Both the position numbers and the translations under genes were made by a program. Of a DNA stretch of 9,519 nt, positions 1-6,254 are shown piece after piece (positions within the stretch are counted from its first letter, which is position 1; every line of letters starts with the position of its first letter). The notes beneath the pieces are model-generated. The model did no database searches. It was given only the letters and a program-made list of their open reading frames with translations, and was not told the origin of the DNA. This DNA comes from JALYIM01 sp040003205 (GTDB taxonomy: Bacteria > Acidobacteriota > Terriglobia > Terriglobales > Acidobacteriaceae): assembly GCA_040003205.1 (NCBI GenBank), contig JBDUDA010000114.1:1-9519 (forward strand). Reading direction: 5' to 3'.

Positions 1-60
1 TCATGTTGAGCGAAGCTGATCTTTCGCTAGCGAAAGATCAGAAAGCCGAAACATCCCTAT
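1..60 (-). repeat. Hairpin repeat copy R1 (leftward), with inserted 26-bp palindrome
   Basis: Read on the minus strand, this copy starts AGGGAT-like and ends in CTCAACATGA, the layout of the rightward copy at 9441-9470. Its outer stem is ATGTT (3-7) pairing with AACAT (50-54). Between the arms lies a perfect 26-base palindrome, 16-41, whose half is CTGATCTTTCGCT. Bases 1-34 match 9486-9519 at 32 of 34 positions in the same orientation. The copy lies beyond the 3' end of the leftward cation exporter. Its function is unknown. The palindrome and pairing are seen directly; family membership is inferred from alignment by eye. Confidence 0.75.
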
Positions 61-112
61 CGTCACGCGGGTTTTATATTCAATACGGACAAAAAGAAGT
101 GCAGGCGGCTAT

Positions 113-172
113 GGGGATCCTTCGACTTCACAAGTTCGTTCTCAAGCGAACGAACTGTTCCGCCCAGGATGA
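113..172 (+). repeat. Hairpin repeat copy R2 (rightward), with inserted 9-bp-stem hairpin
   Basis: The left arm GGGGATCCTTCGACT and right arm CAGGATGAT match the compact copy at 9441-9470, but about 34 extra bases separate them. The outer stem is ATCCT (117-121) with AGGAT (166-170). The extra segment contains a perfect hairpin: AGTTCGTTC (133-141), a 6-base loop, then GAACGAACT (148-156). R1 and R2 together form an inverted pair beyond the 3' end of the cation exporter. No T-run follows the hairpin on either strand, so it is not a standard intrinsic terminator. Confidence 0.7.
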
Positions 173-216
173 TATAAATTCGAGGCTCTGGCGAAAATCA
201 GGGAGTCGAAACCCAA

Positions 217-1143
217 TCAATGGCTGTGCTCATGCTCTTCCTCACTCACGGGAATGAGACATCCATGAGCGACCTCGCATTCGGCATGTTCAAACTGAAT
301 GGTAGTGTGATCAATCTGGAACTCGCCATGCAGACGCGCTTTCACATCCCGCAGGATTTTTTCACTGGCGGAAGGCGGAATGTCGGCAATAGAGATATGG
401 CAAGACAGAGCCCGTGTCTGTGATCCAATACACCAGACGTGCAGATCGTGAACGTCGTTCACGCCTTCGACCGTTCGCATAGCAGCTTCGACGGAGTCAA
501 GCTTGATGCCGGCAGGCGTGCCTTCCAGCAGAATGTTCAAAGTTTCTCGCACAATTCCGAAGCCCGACCACAGAATCAGCGCGCCGATGCCGAACGACAG
601 CGCGGAATCAATCCAATATTGCCCGGTCGCCAAAATTACCCAACCGCCGACAATGACCGCCGCTGTGGAGAGCGTGTCGCCGATCTCATGCAGAAACGCA
701 CTTCTTATATTCACGTCTTTAGCGGACTGGTGAAGCAGCCATGCGATCACGCCGTTCATTACCACGCCCGCAGCCGCGACCGCCATCATCACACGCGCAT
801 GCACGTGCTCCGGATGCCGTAGCCGATTGAATGCTTCGTAGAATATAAAAAACGACACCGCCACTAAAGACGCTGAGTTGACCAGTGCCGCGAGCACGCC
901 TGCCCGGTGCCATCCGTAAGTCTTGGTTGAACTGGGAGGCCGCGATTGCAGATAAACCGCCAGCAGCGAGAGCAGCAGCGCGACAAAATCCGAAAGATTG
1001 TGACCCGCCTCCGAAATCAGTGCCAGGGAATGAGATCGGATGCCGGCAACGACAAGCAGGACAATATACGCGGCCGTGGCGAAGAGCGAGACCTGCAAGA
1101 TCCGTGAGGTCTTGTCGCTGTTCCCGTGATGATGGGCATGCAT
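217..1143 (-). CDS. CDF-family divalent cation (Zn/Co-type) efflux transporter
   Basis: This inner-membrane cation diffusion facilitator exchanges cytoplasmic metal for protons. The 308-residue length is normal for the CzcD/ZitB branch. Six hydrophobic segments fall near residues 15-35, 39-65, 81-103, 117-137, 148-172 and 176-198. The transport site is visible as HNLSD in the second segment (His48, Asp52) and HEIGD in the fifth (His152, Asp156). In characterised members this His-Asp-His-Asp set goes with zinc or cobalt rather than cadmium, but the exact metal here is inferred. The C-terminal cytoplasmic domain (about 207-287) holds the VHDLHVW motif. Both termini are rich in histidine (HAHHH at the start, EEEHEHSH at the end) and probably bind metal. 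The ATG at 1143 is preferred over a GTG six bases upstream because an AGAGAG element sits 8 bases before it. It lies 83 bases beyond the cytochrome gene on the same strand and may be co-transcribed. Confidence 0.93.
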   Translation of the reverse strand: MHAHHHGNSDKTSRILQVSLFATAAYIVLLVVAGIRSHSLALISEAGHNLSDFVALLLSLLAVYLQSRPPSSTKTYGWHRAGVLAALVNSASLVAVSFFIFYEAFNRLRHPEHVHARVMMAVAAAGVVMNGVIAWLLHQSAKDVNIRSAFLHEIGDTLSTAAVIVGGWVILATGQYWIDSALSFGIGALILWSGFGIVRETLNILLEGTPAGIKLDSVEAAMRTVEGVNDVHDLHVWCIGSQTRALSCHISIADIPPSASEKILRDVKARLHGEFQIDHTTIQFEHAECEVAHGCLIPVSEEEHEHSH

Positions 1144-1226
1144 GTGCACTACTCTCTAAGTGTAAGGAATTGGACAAGCAGGTTCAAGGTTGGACGAAGA
1201 CTAAAAGTTCTGCCTTGCTTTGCTGC

Positions 1227-2174
1227 TTATGGCTGCGGCGGGCATAGAAGCAGATATTCGTAGACAGCGGCGGCTTCGTCCTGCTTCAAATAAGTAAAGA
1301 CGGGCATCTTACCCCTGCGAGGCGTTGGTGGTGCGCCCGTGACGACAGGGGCTCCAACGGTGACTTTTCGGACTAATCCGGGAAGACTCACCCGCGTCGT
1401 AAGAGTTGAAAGCGGCGGAATCGCTCCCTCCAATATCTGTTCAGGGTTGGGGTTTTCCCCCGTCGCGTCGTGGCAAACGTGGCAAGTTGACTTCACGATG
1501 TGTTCCCCTACGCGATTCGATGATTCCTTTACTGCGACGGGATTCTTGTCAGCTCCAGGGACATCGGAAAGCTTTTCGAGGTAGGGAACCAGAGAGCGAA
1601 TCTCTGCTTCGCTTAAGGTGGGCGGCAGCATGTGTTCCCCTCCGGCGTGCAGCCGCTGCAACAAAAGGCCTCGAGATTCCTTTGCTAGGGCGTTTACATC
1701 CGACCGGCTCATTTCACGTCCGGCCTTCTTCATTCGTTCGGTAATGACTGCGGAAGAGGTGGCTTGAACTGGCCCCGGAATAGAGTTTATCTCTGGAGGC
1801 GCACCCTGGCCGAGCTCACCGTGGCATCCTCGGCAACTCAAGCGATACAGGTCCGAGCCATGTAGAGTAATAGGACGGCTGCTGTATCCGGGCGATAGTC
1901 GCAGTTGAAAAGAAGAAGCGTCCTCGGGGGTTGGCCCGAGGTTCCATGAGCTTCTGCCCATGTTAGTGTCGTTAAATTGTTTCTGGACATGACGAATCCA
2001 GCTTTCGCCTCGCACCGCCGTCACCGTAGTGTCTCGACTTCCCGCAGCCTGGCCCGACAACGAGGTTGCAAGAGTCAGCGTTGACGCGAGGATCATCAGA
2101 TAGCGGCACCCATCTTTCTTTCGCCACGAGACCCGCTTCCGGCACAGCTGTAAATCAGAAAAAAGTTTTCCCAC
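1227..2174 (-). CDS. Periplasmic diheme cytochrome c
   Basis: This is a 315-residue exported electron carrier. A basic stretch (RKKDGCR) followed by a hydrophobic run MILASTLTLATSL near residues 27-39 looks like a Sec signal with cleavage after QAA. Two c-type heme motifs are visible: CRGCH at 114-118 and CHVCH at 231-235. Each is followed at the usual distance by a likely axial methionine, Met182 (EHMLPP) and Met290 (GKMPVF), so two cytochrome c domains of about 95 and 85 residues are present. About 65 residues between the signal and the first heme match nothing I recognise. The start is uncertain. The GTG at 2174 has AGGAG 11 bases upstream, an ATG at 2207 lacks a ribosome site, and an ATG at 2096 would leave no basic n-region. 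The gene follows the copper-protein gene by 72 bases on the same strand, which suggests they work together. The partner enzyme is not in the window. Confidence 0.9.
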   Translation of the reverse strand: MGKLFSDLQLCRKRVSWRKKDGCRYLMILASTLTLATSLSGQAAGSRDTTVTAVRGESWIRHVQKQFNDTNMGRSSWNLGPTPEDASSFQLRLSPGYSSRPITLHGSDLYRLSCRGCHGELGQGAPPEINSIPGPVQATSSAVITERMKKAGREMSRSDVNALAKESRGLLLQRLHAGGEHMLPPTLSEAEIRSLVPYLEKLSDVPGADKNPVAVKESSNRVGEHIVKSTCHVCHDATGENPNPEQILEGAIPPLSTLTTRVSLPGLVRKVTVGAPVVTGAPPTPRRGKMPVFTYLKQDEAAAVYEYLLLCPPQP

Positions 2175-2185
2175 GGAAATTTTGG

Positions 2186-2190
2186 CTCCT
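2186..2190 (-). promoter_or_regulatory. Ribosome binding site deciding the cytochrome start
   Basis: On the minus strand AGGAG is followed by 11 bases and then GTG at 2174. The upstream in-frame ATG at 2207 has no comparable element at a workable distance, so this site favours the GTG start. Confidence 0.5.
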
Positions 2191-2246
2191 GGCCAAGTCC
2201 AAAACATTTCGCCGATCGAAAGCCTGCTGCTTCTTTGGCCGAACGC

Positions 2247-2855
2247 CTACTTCGTTACAGTTACGTCTGCACTCGTCGTGGCATCCGTGACCGAAATCGT
2301 TTGAGCAATGGGCTTGCCATCTTCACTCCAAGTTTTCAGAGTGTACGAACCCGGAGGGACGTTTTTGATCGTGAAGGTGCCATCATTGCCGGTTAAAGCG
2401 AAGTACGGCGTTGGAACGACCACGACGTAGCCCACCATTTCGACGTGGAGATTGCAGAGAAGCTGTGCCGCGCCAAGGTTGTCGAACCGAAAGGGTTTTG
2501 TGTGTCCCGGCGAAACCACCGTCAAGTTATGCCGGAGTGCTTTGTTGCCGCTGATTGATGGCCAATAAACGTTGTGAGCGACGTGATCGCTGTTCTTGAA
2601 ATCTACGGTAGTTCCGCGTTCTATAACCACGGTGTGCGGAATGAATGCCTGATTCCGCTGGTCGACCAGTGTATGTTCCACGGGTGGATCGAAATTTTGG
2701 CCCGGAGAGGCATCAATGTATAGAACGATGTTTTCTACCGACTTTAATCCTGGCGCGGATACCTTCCCTTTCACGTCGCCAGCTTGTGCTGCACGCGCGG
2801 CCAGGAGCGCACCGAAAAGAATAAGGACGAGAGTTGCTTTCCGCGGTATTTCCAT
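2247..2855 (-). CDS. Periplasmic cupredoxin-like (type-1 copper) protein with C-terminal beta-sandwich
   Basis: This 202-residue exported protein resembles the plastocyanin-like 'methylamine utilization' family. Residues 1-26 form a clear signal peptide (basic start, LVLILFGALLAA core, AQA before GD). The cupredoxin region spans about 65-147. His94 (VAHNVYW) and the loop CNLHVEM (Cys134, His137, Met140) supply the expected His-Cys-His-Met copper ligands. The C-x2-H-x2-M spacing is shorter than the C-x2-H-x4-M of classical plastocyanin, but I recall it from this family. Residues about 153-185 (NDGTFTIKNVPPGSYTLKTW) look like a carboxypeptidase-regulatory-type beta-sandwich. A role in periplasmic electron transfer is inferred from the fold and from the diheme cytochrome gene just downstream. 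The start is well supported by GGAGG 10 bases upstream. Two CRP/FNR-like sites lie 80-115 bases upstream. Confidence 0.88.
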   Translation of the reverse strand: MEIPRKATLVLILFGALLAARAAQAGDVKGKVSAPGLKSVENIVLYIDASPGQNFDPPVEHTLVDQRNQAFIPHTVVIERGTTVDFKNSDHVAHNVYWPSISGNKALRHNLTVVSPGHTKPFRFDNLGAAQLLCNLHVEMVGYVVVVPTPYFALTGNDGTFTIKNVPPGSYTLKTWSEDGKPIAQTISVTDATTSADVTVTK

Positions 2856-2865
2856 ACAATTAGTT

Positions 2866-2870
2866 CCTCC
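2866..2870 (-). promoter_or_regulatory. Strong ribosome binding site of the cupredoxin gene
   Basis: On the minus strand GGAGG precedes the ATG at 2855 by 10 bases. It is one of the best ribosome sites in the window and fixes the start of the copper protein. Confidence 0.7.
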
Positions 2871-2934
2871 GAATTCACAGACCGTGCCGTGCTAAATTCG
2901 TCGCCATCATGATCTTTTTGATCCCCGCCCTGCG

Positions 2935-2948
2935 GTGATTCGCGTCAC
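2935..2948. promoter_or_regulatory. CRP/FNR-type operator candidate 1 (GTGA-N6-TCAC)
   Basis: GTGATTCGCGTCAC matches the core of the CRP-family half-site pair (TGTGA-N6-TCACA in E. coli) at all eight core positions. It lies 80 bases upstream of the cupredoxin start, inside the divergent intergenic region, and is paired with a second site centred 22 bases away. The identity of the regulator is inferred. Confidence 0.45.
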
Positions 2949-2956
2949 GGGTGATC

Positions 2957-2970
2957 GTGACGTGGGTCAC
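2957..2970. promoter_or_regulatory. CRP/FNR-type operator candidate 2 (GTGA-N6-TCAC)
   Basis: GTGACGTGGGTCAC, with a following A, gives a nearly complete CRP-type palindrome. Its centre is 22 bases, about two helical turns, from that of the first site, so two dimers could bind on the same DNA face. Bases 2944-2961 can also be read as one hairpin (GTCACG, 6-base loop, CGTGAC), so an alternative single operator cannot be excluded. Confidence 0.45.
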
Positions 2971-3185
2971 AAGCTCTGGTAGGCTGCGATTGGACGGGTC
3001 AGTCAAAATGCGTGGTTACAGCTGTGGGCAGGACAGAAAGAACTAAACGCTGGTGATGGGCATATCGCAGGTCACTCTTCCGTAACCCTGAAAGCCTTCC
3101 CTACATCGCACTCAAGCTTTATTCTGTTCCTTGAACGGTCGCACTCGGCGGCCATTACCTCCCATTCAAGAATTCATCTTTAAAC

Positions 3186-3575
3186 ATGATTTCACTGAGG
3201 CTCTACATCGAGATATTAGGCGGGGCCGGCGCATTGGGCGGGGCTTATCTACTTTTGCGCCGCAAACCCAAAACTGCCGACGAACTTGAGAAGCAGCGTC
3301 GCCAATGGTTGGACCAGGGTGGGCGCATCACAGACGGTACCGTGATTGACGTTCAGGAGATGCCGGCTTCAAACGATAGAACTTCTACTTTGCTGATTTT
3401 TCAGTACGACGTCGCAGGAGTGACTTACGAGGCTTCGCAAGACGTGACTTATTTACGTCAGCTTATCAATTTGCATTCGTGCCGTCTGGGAGTGCAGAGT
3501 TCGGTCCGCTACGATCCGCACAATCCGGGAAATTCGATCGTGGTTTCAGAACGCTGGATGGGATTGCGGCAATAG
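3186..3575 (+). CDS. DUF3592-like single-pass membrane protein
   Basis: This is a 129-residue protein of unknown function. Residues about 5-24 (RLYIEILGGAGALGGAYLLL) form one membrane segment, followed at once by basic residues RRKPK, which suggests the rest stays in the cytoplasm. The soluble part alternates short beta-like stretches: DGTVIDVQEM, STLLIFQYDVAGVTYEASQDV and SSVRYDPHNPGNSIVV. The pattern of a TGTV-like start, a middle xYxVxGxxY strand, and a terminal VxYDPxNPxxxxV is what I associate with DUF3592 domains, but this is recognition by memory. The ATG has no good ribosome site, so a weak or different start is possible. It stands alone: the upstream neighbour is divergent and the downstream M23 gene converges on it. 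Confidence 0.7.
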   Translation: MISLRLYIEILGGAGALGGAYLLLRRKPKTADELEKQRRQWLDQGGRITDGTVIDVQEMPASNDRTSTLLIFQYDVAGVTYEASQDVTYLRQLINLHSCRLGVQSSVRYDPHNPGNSIVVSERWMGLRQ

Positions 3576-3615
3576 GAAATATGTTTCGCCCAAGCTAATA
3601 AGGGGAGAGTTTTCA

Positions 3616-3645
3616 GTGGAAGAGCGGCTCTCAGAGCCGCGTTAA
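3616..3645 (+). repeat. REP-like hairpin A1
   Basis: This is the first of four copies of a roughly 30-base element beginning TGGAAGAGCGG and ending CCGCGTTAA. Here the tip is a perfect hairpin: GCGGCTC, loop TCA, GAGCCGC. It lies 40 bases beyond the stop of the DUF3592 gene in a convergent intergenic region. Confidence 0.8.
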
Positions 3646-3653
3646 GAGATGTG

Positions 3654-3684
3654 GTGGAAGAGCGGCTCTTCATGGCCGCGTTAA
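3654..3684 (+). repeat. REP-like hairpin A2
   Basis: This is a direct copy of A1, eight bases after it. The GCGGC/GCCGC stem is conserved and the loop is TCTTCATG. The alternative palindrome GAAGAGC-G-GCTCTTC is also complete. Confidence 0.8.
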
Positions 3685-3700
3685 ATTTAGTTTGATTTTA

Positions 3701-3740
3701 GCGGGCTTCAGCCCCCGCGATTTCAGGCCCTAAAGGGCTG
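3701..3740. repeat. Two small GC-rich hairpins between REP-like copies
   Basis: GGGCT-TC-AGCCC (3703-3714) is followed by GCCCT-AA-AGGGC (3727-3738). Both are tight hairpins of five base pairs. They look like another intergenic repeat module, but only one instance is in the window, so repeat status rests on memory of similar sequences. Confidence 0.5.
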
Positions 3741-3755
3741 ACGATCCATGCGTCC

Positions 3756-3785
3756 TAACGCGGCCATAAATGGCCGCTCTTCCAC
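3756..3785 (-). repeat. REP-like hairpin A3 (inverted)
   Basis: This copy is in opposite orientation to A1, A2 and A4. Read on the minus strand its tip is GCGGCCAT, loop TT, ATGGCCGC, an 8-bp stem. Its upper stem differs from A1 but remains fully paired. Confidence 0.8.
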
Positions 3786-3849
3786 GGATTCTCTCCATTT
3801 AAGGACTGCTTTTACGTTGGGAGTTTTGCGAAACGACGCACTCCGCCGA

Positions 3850-3880
3850 TGGAAGAGCGGCTCTTCAGGGCCGCGTCAAA
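3850..3880 (+). repeat. REP-like hairpin A4, next to the M23 stop codon
   Basis: This fourth copy has the GCGGC/GCCGC stem with loop TCTTCAGG and ends two bases from the M23 stop codon. On the M23 transcript it would be the first structure after the coding sequence, so a role in 3'-end formation or mRNA protection is possible. It lacks a following T-run. Confidence 0.75.
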
Positions 3881-3882
3881 CG

Positions 3883-4794
3883 CTAGCTTCCAGCTGCGAA
3901 ACCGCCGGTGTGTGCCACCGTTACCCGCAAATACTTGTAAGGATTCACTGGAGTGTCGTTGATTCTCACTTCGTAATGGAGGTGAGGACCCGTGCTGCGT
4001 CCGCTGAGCCCAACGTATCCGATAGTGTCGCCGCGGTGAACACGCTGACCCGCAATAATAGAGAAGTTCGAGAGATGTCCAAAGCGGGTGGTGATACCGT
4101 GGCCGTGATCAAGAATGATGGCTCGTCCATAGCCGCCCATGAAGTCGGCAAATTCCACAATGCCGTCCGCGGGAGCGACAATCGCCTGCCCGTAGGACGA
4201 TCCAATATCCACACCGCTATGAAAAGCACCTTCGCCATTGAACGGATCTGTACGCTCCCCGAAGGATCCTGTGACCGGGCCCTCGATAGGCCAAAGATTG
4301 GGGGCCGAATTCGCTCGCACCCAATCCGCGGGCGTGACGTCGCGAGTCATACCGAGCGAAATGCCAGTGCTGGCCGCTCCATTCAGGGCAGTAGTTTTTA
4401 AAGTGTATAAACGATCGAGGGAGGTGCTTACCTGCTCCTGCCGGATGTTTTCCGACGATGCGGTCACCAGCGTGGGATCGGACTTCAATCCGTAAAGCGA
4501 CGAAACCTCTCCCGCCAGCGAGCCCAGTGAAGCCACCTGAATGTCTCGCTCTTTAGCTACCTGCTCCAAACGCGAATACTGAACTTTGAGTTCTTCTCTC
4601 TGAATACTCAGCTCGTTGAAGCGCGAGACTTTCAGCAACATCCGGGTATAAGAGCTGGCAATGCCGGTCAGGCTCAAAACGCCAATCAGCGTGCCGATCG
4701 CGAAAATGTACAAATAGTGGCCGGGGACGGAAATCTTCTGTAGCTGGCCGTCGTCTCCGCGACTCACAAAAACTATGTAGAAGCGTTTACGCAT
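3883..4794 (-). CDS. M23-family (LytM/peptidoglycan endopeptidase-type) metallopeptidase
   Basis: This 303-residue membrane-anchored protein is expected to cut peptide cross-links in the cell wall, or to activate other wall enzymes. Residues about 27-48 form one membrane segment. A heptad-like stretch, about 56-86 (FNELSIQREELKVQYSRLEQ), is probably a coiled coil, the usual arrangement in M23 proteins of this size. The peptidase domain covers about 170-290. All expected site residues are present: zinc ligands His192 and Asp196 in HSGVD and His273 in HLHYE, plus His240 (FGHLS) and His271 as the catalytic pair. The enzyme therefore looks active rather than degenerate. The start is supported by AGAGG just before ATG, although the spacing is short. 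It is transcribed alone and converges on the DUF3592 gene across the REP-like cluster. Confidence 0.93.
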   Translation of the reverse strand: MRKRFYIVFVSRGDDGQLQKISVPGHYLYIFAIGTLIGVLSLTGIASSYTRMLLKVSRFNELSIQREELKVQYSRLEQVAKERDIQVASLGSLAGEVSSLYGLKSDPTLVTASSENIRQEQVSTSLDRLYTLKTTALNGAASTGISLGMTRDVTPADWVRANSAPNLWPIEGPVTGSFGERTDPFNGEGAFHSGVDIGSSYGQAIVAPADGIVEFADFMGGYGRAIILDHGHGITTRFGHLSNFSIIAGQRVHRGDTIGYVGLSGRSTGPHLHYEVRINDTPVNPYKYLRVTVAHTGGFAAGS

Positions 4795-5199
4795 TTTCCT
4801 CTTCTTTAGTAACTTCGAAATTGGTTACTCTGTGCCGCCAATGTCACATCCAAACGATGTGTCTTCGAGACTTGACGGTTGCCAACCCCAAAATGGGAGT
4901 TCCAGCCGAGTGTCGTTTTAGCGACTTTTCCAGGAACTTTGGCGGGGCCTTCTATGGCCGCAATCCAAACTGGATACAGCACTTAGTTCAACCTGCCGTG
5001 TTCTTCGCAGTCTCGCAACGTTAACAAAGTAGGTTCCCGCTGTCAACGAACGGAGGCCTCAAAATCCCATTACCAAGGACGGGTAACAGGCTTGGTCTTC
5101 GGGCAGTACCAATTCGGTCCCTTGAAAATGCCTGCCCCTTTCTGAACGACGCTCCCTGTTGGAAAGGCTGGCTCACATATTCGTATTGCACCTATATGA
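4795..5199. other. Divergent intergenic region between the M23 gene and thiL
   Basis: These 405 bases should hold the M23 promoter (leftward) and the thiL promoter (rightward). Apart from the inverted repeat at 4808-4829, I see a small hairpin CACATC-CAAAC-GATGTG (4845-4861) and the thiL promoter candidate near 5172-5200. I looked for a thiamine-diphosphate riboswitch because thiL lies downstream and found no CTGAGA core or matching helices. No tRNA-like fold is evident and no intergenic repeat copy occurs. The short open frames here look random. Confidence 0.6.
4808..4829. promoter_or_regulatory. Inverted repeat upstream of the M23 gene
   Basis: AGTAAC (4808-4813) and GTTACT (4824-4829) flank a 10-base centre that contains TTCGAA. 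The repeat ends 14 bases before the M23 start codon. It could be an operator or a hairpin in the leader; no family is recognised. Confidence 0.3.
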
Positions 5200-5200
5200 T
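5172..5200 (+). promoter_or_regulatory. Putative sigma-70-type promoter of thiL
   Basis: CTCACA (5172-5177, four of six matches to TTGACA) is followed by 17 bases and then TATGAT (5195-5200, five of six matches to TATAAT). Transcription would begin near 5207, which rules out translation from the in-frame TTG at 5200 and favours the GTG at 5215. Confidence 0.4.
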
Positions 5201-5214
5201 TGACCGTCTTGCTT

Positions 5215-6180
5215 GTGTCTGAAAAATCGCTGATTGGCCGCATCCGGAAATTGGCGGCGGGCGGTAGTGCCACCGCTCGTTTGGGGATCGGCGATGACTG
5301 CGCCATCCTGCGCGTCCCCTCCGGGCATGAGACCCTCACGACCACCGATTTCAGTTTGGAAGGCGTGCATTTTCGAAGAGACTGGCATCCGCCCGCCTCC
5401 GTAGGTCACCGTTGTCTGACGCGAGGACTGAGCGACATCGCCGCCATGGGAGGGGACCCGATCGCTGCTTTCCTGTCGCTTGCGTTACCCAAAAATCTCT
5501 CTCAATCGTGGGTGGATGAATTCTTAAAAGGATTTCTTGCGCTGGCAAGTCGTTTCAAGGTGACATTGGCCGGCGGGGACCTTGCCGAATCACCGGCAGG
5601 AATTCTGGCGGACGTTGTTGTTATAGGCGCGGCTCCAAAGGGCCAGGCCATCCTGCGCTCGGGAGCGCGCCAAGGCGATTTGATTTATGTGACTGGAATC
5701 TTGGGCGATTCCGCCGCCGCACTTGACCTGCTCTTGTCTGGCCGCCGCCGAAAACTTCGGCCTGGAGATTTTCCCGCTCACTTTTATCCTGAGCCGCGCA
5801 TCGCTGTCGGGCGGAGTCTTCGACGTAAAGCCTCGGCAATGATTGACGTGAGCGACGGACTCTCCACCGACCTCACCCACATTTGTGAAGAGAGCGGAGT
5901 GGGAGCTGAAGTCGAAGCCTCGCGCATTCCGAGAGGAAAGCAATTTGGCGAAACACCATCGAATCACGTCTCCCTCGACCTCGCACTCCACGGAGGGGAC
6001 GACTACGAATTGATTTTCACGGCGGCGCCCGAAACTCGAATCCAGTCCAGGGTCGCAGGGGTTGCCATCACGCAAATCGGTCGTATCGTTCGAGGAAAGA
6101 AGGTCTTCCTGACTGATCAAAGTGGCAGACGAGTTCGGACCCTCGAACCCAGGGGTTGGGAACATTTCAAGAAACATTGA
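5215..6180 (+). CDS. thiL: Thiamine-monophosphate kinase
   Basis: ThiL phosphorylates thiamine monophosphate with ATP to give thiamine diphosphate, the cofactor form, in the cytoplasm. The 321-residue product belongs to the PurM/AIR-synthase-like fold. Expected motifs occur in order: GIGDDCA (24-30), TTDFSLEGVHF (43-53), LSDIAAMGG (72-80), AGGDLAES (119-126), DVSDGLSTDL (211-220) and LHGGDDYEL (258-266). The acidic residues in these motifs bind the magnesium-nucleotide complex in known ThiL structures. Length and motif spacing are normal. The frame is open back to a TTG at 5200, but that codon overlaps a likely -10 element. The GTG at 5215 gives MSEKSLIGRIRKL, a typical ThiL beginning. No ribosome site precedes either start. 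No other thiamine gene is in the window and no thiamine riboswitch is visible. The next gene starts 74 bases downstream on the same strand. Confidence 0.95.
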   Translation: MSEKSLIGRIRKLAAGGSATARLGIGDDCAILRVPSGHETLTTTDFSLEGVHFRRDWHPPASVGHRCLTRGLSDIAAMGGDPIAAFLSLALPKNLSQSWVDEFLKGFLALASRFKVTLAGGDLAESPAGILADVVVIGAAPKGQAILRSGARQGDLIYVTGILGDSAAALDLLLSGRRRKLRPGDFPAHFYPEPRIAVGRSLRRKASAMIDVSDGLSTDLTHICEESGVGAEVEASRIPRGKQFGETPSNHVSLDLALHGGDDYELIFTAAPETRIQSRVAGVAITQIGRIVRGKKVFLTDQSGRRVRTLEPRGWEHFKKH

Positions 6181-6254
6181 TTCAGGAGCTCAGATCGCAA
6201 GGTGGTACCTATCTAGCCCTATTCTGCTTATTGATGGTGGAATAAAGTAAAGCC

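Larger units (their letters stand above)
2856..3185. other. Divergent intergenic region between the copper protein and DUF3592 genes
   Basis: These 330 bases separate two genes pointing away from each other, so both promoters should lie here. Besides the cupredoxin ribosome site and the two GTGA-N6-TCAC motifs, there is a small inverted repeat GATC-TTTTT-GATC near 2911-2923. I see no convincing -35/-10 pair on either strand, no RNA gene, and no copy of either repeat family. Confidence 0.6.

Noticed and set aside
133..156. Intrinsic terminator for the cation exporter gene
   Set aside because: The hairpin is good, but neither strand has a T-run after it, and it is better explained as the insert in repeat copy R2.
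3..257. Rightward open frame of 84 codons at the left edge
   Set aside because: It runs through hairpin repeats R1 and R2 and then into the 3' end of the cation exporter on the other strand; the product has no recognisable domain.
3131..3159. Promoter for the DUF3592 gene (TTGAAC, 17 bases, ATTACC)
   Set aside because: The -35 match is fair but the -10 match is only two of six; this is not enough to report.
3616..3880. CRISPR array in the repeat cluster
   Set aside because: The repeats are palindromic, occur in both orientations, vary in sequence and have irregular spacing (8 to about 72 bases); no cas gene is present.
3748..4401. Rightward open frame of 217 codons
   Set aside because: It begins inside the REP-like cluster and continues antisense to the clearly real M23 peptidase. 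The product is low in hydrophobic order and matches nothing known.
4821..5024. Rightward frame of 67 codons containing a CRQCH (heme c-like) motif
   Set aside because: There is one motif only, no signal peptide, no ribosome site and random composition. It lies in a divergent promoter region, so the CxxCH is probably chance.
4795..5214. Thiamine-diphosphate riboswitch upstream of thiL
   Set aside because: I looked for the CTGAGA core and flanking conserved helices and found none. A covariance search would be decisive.
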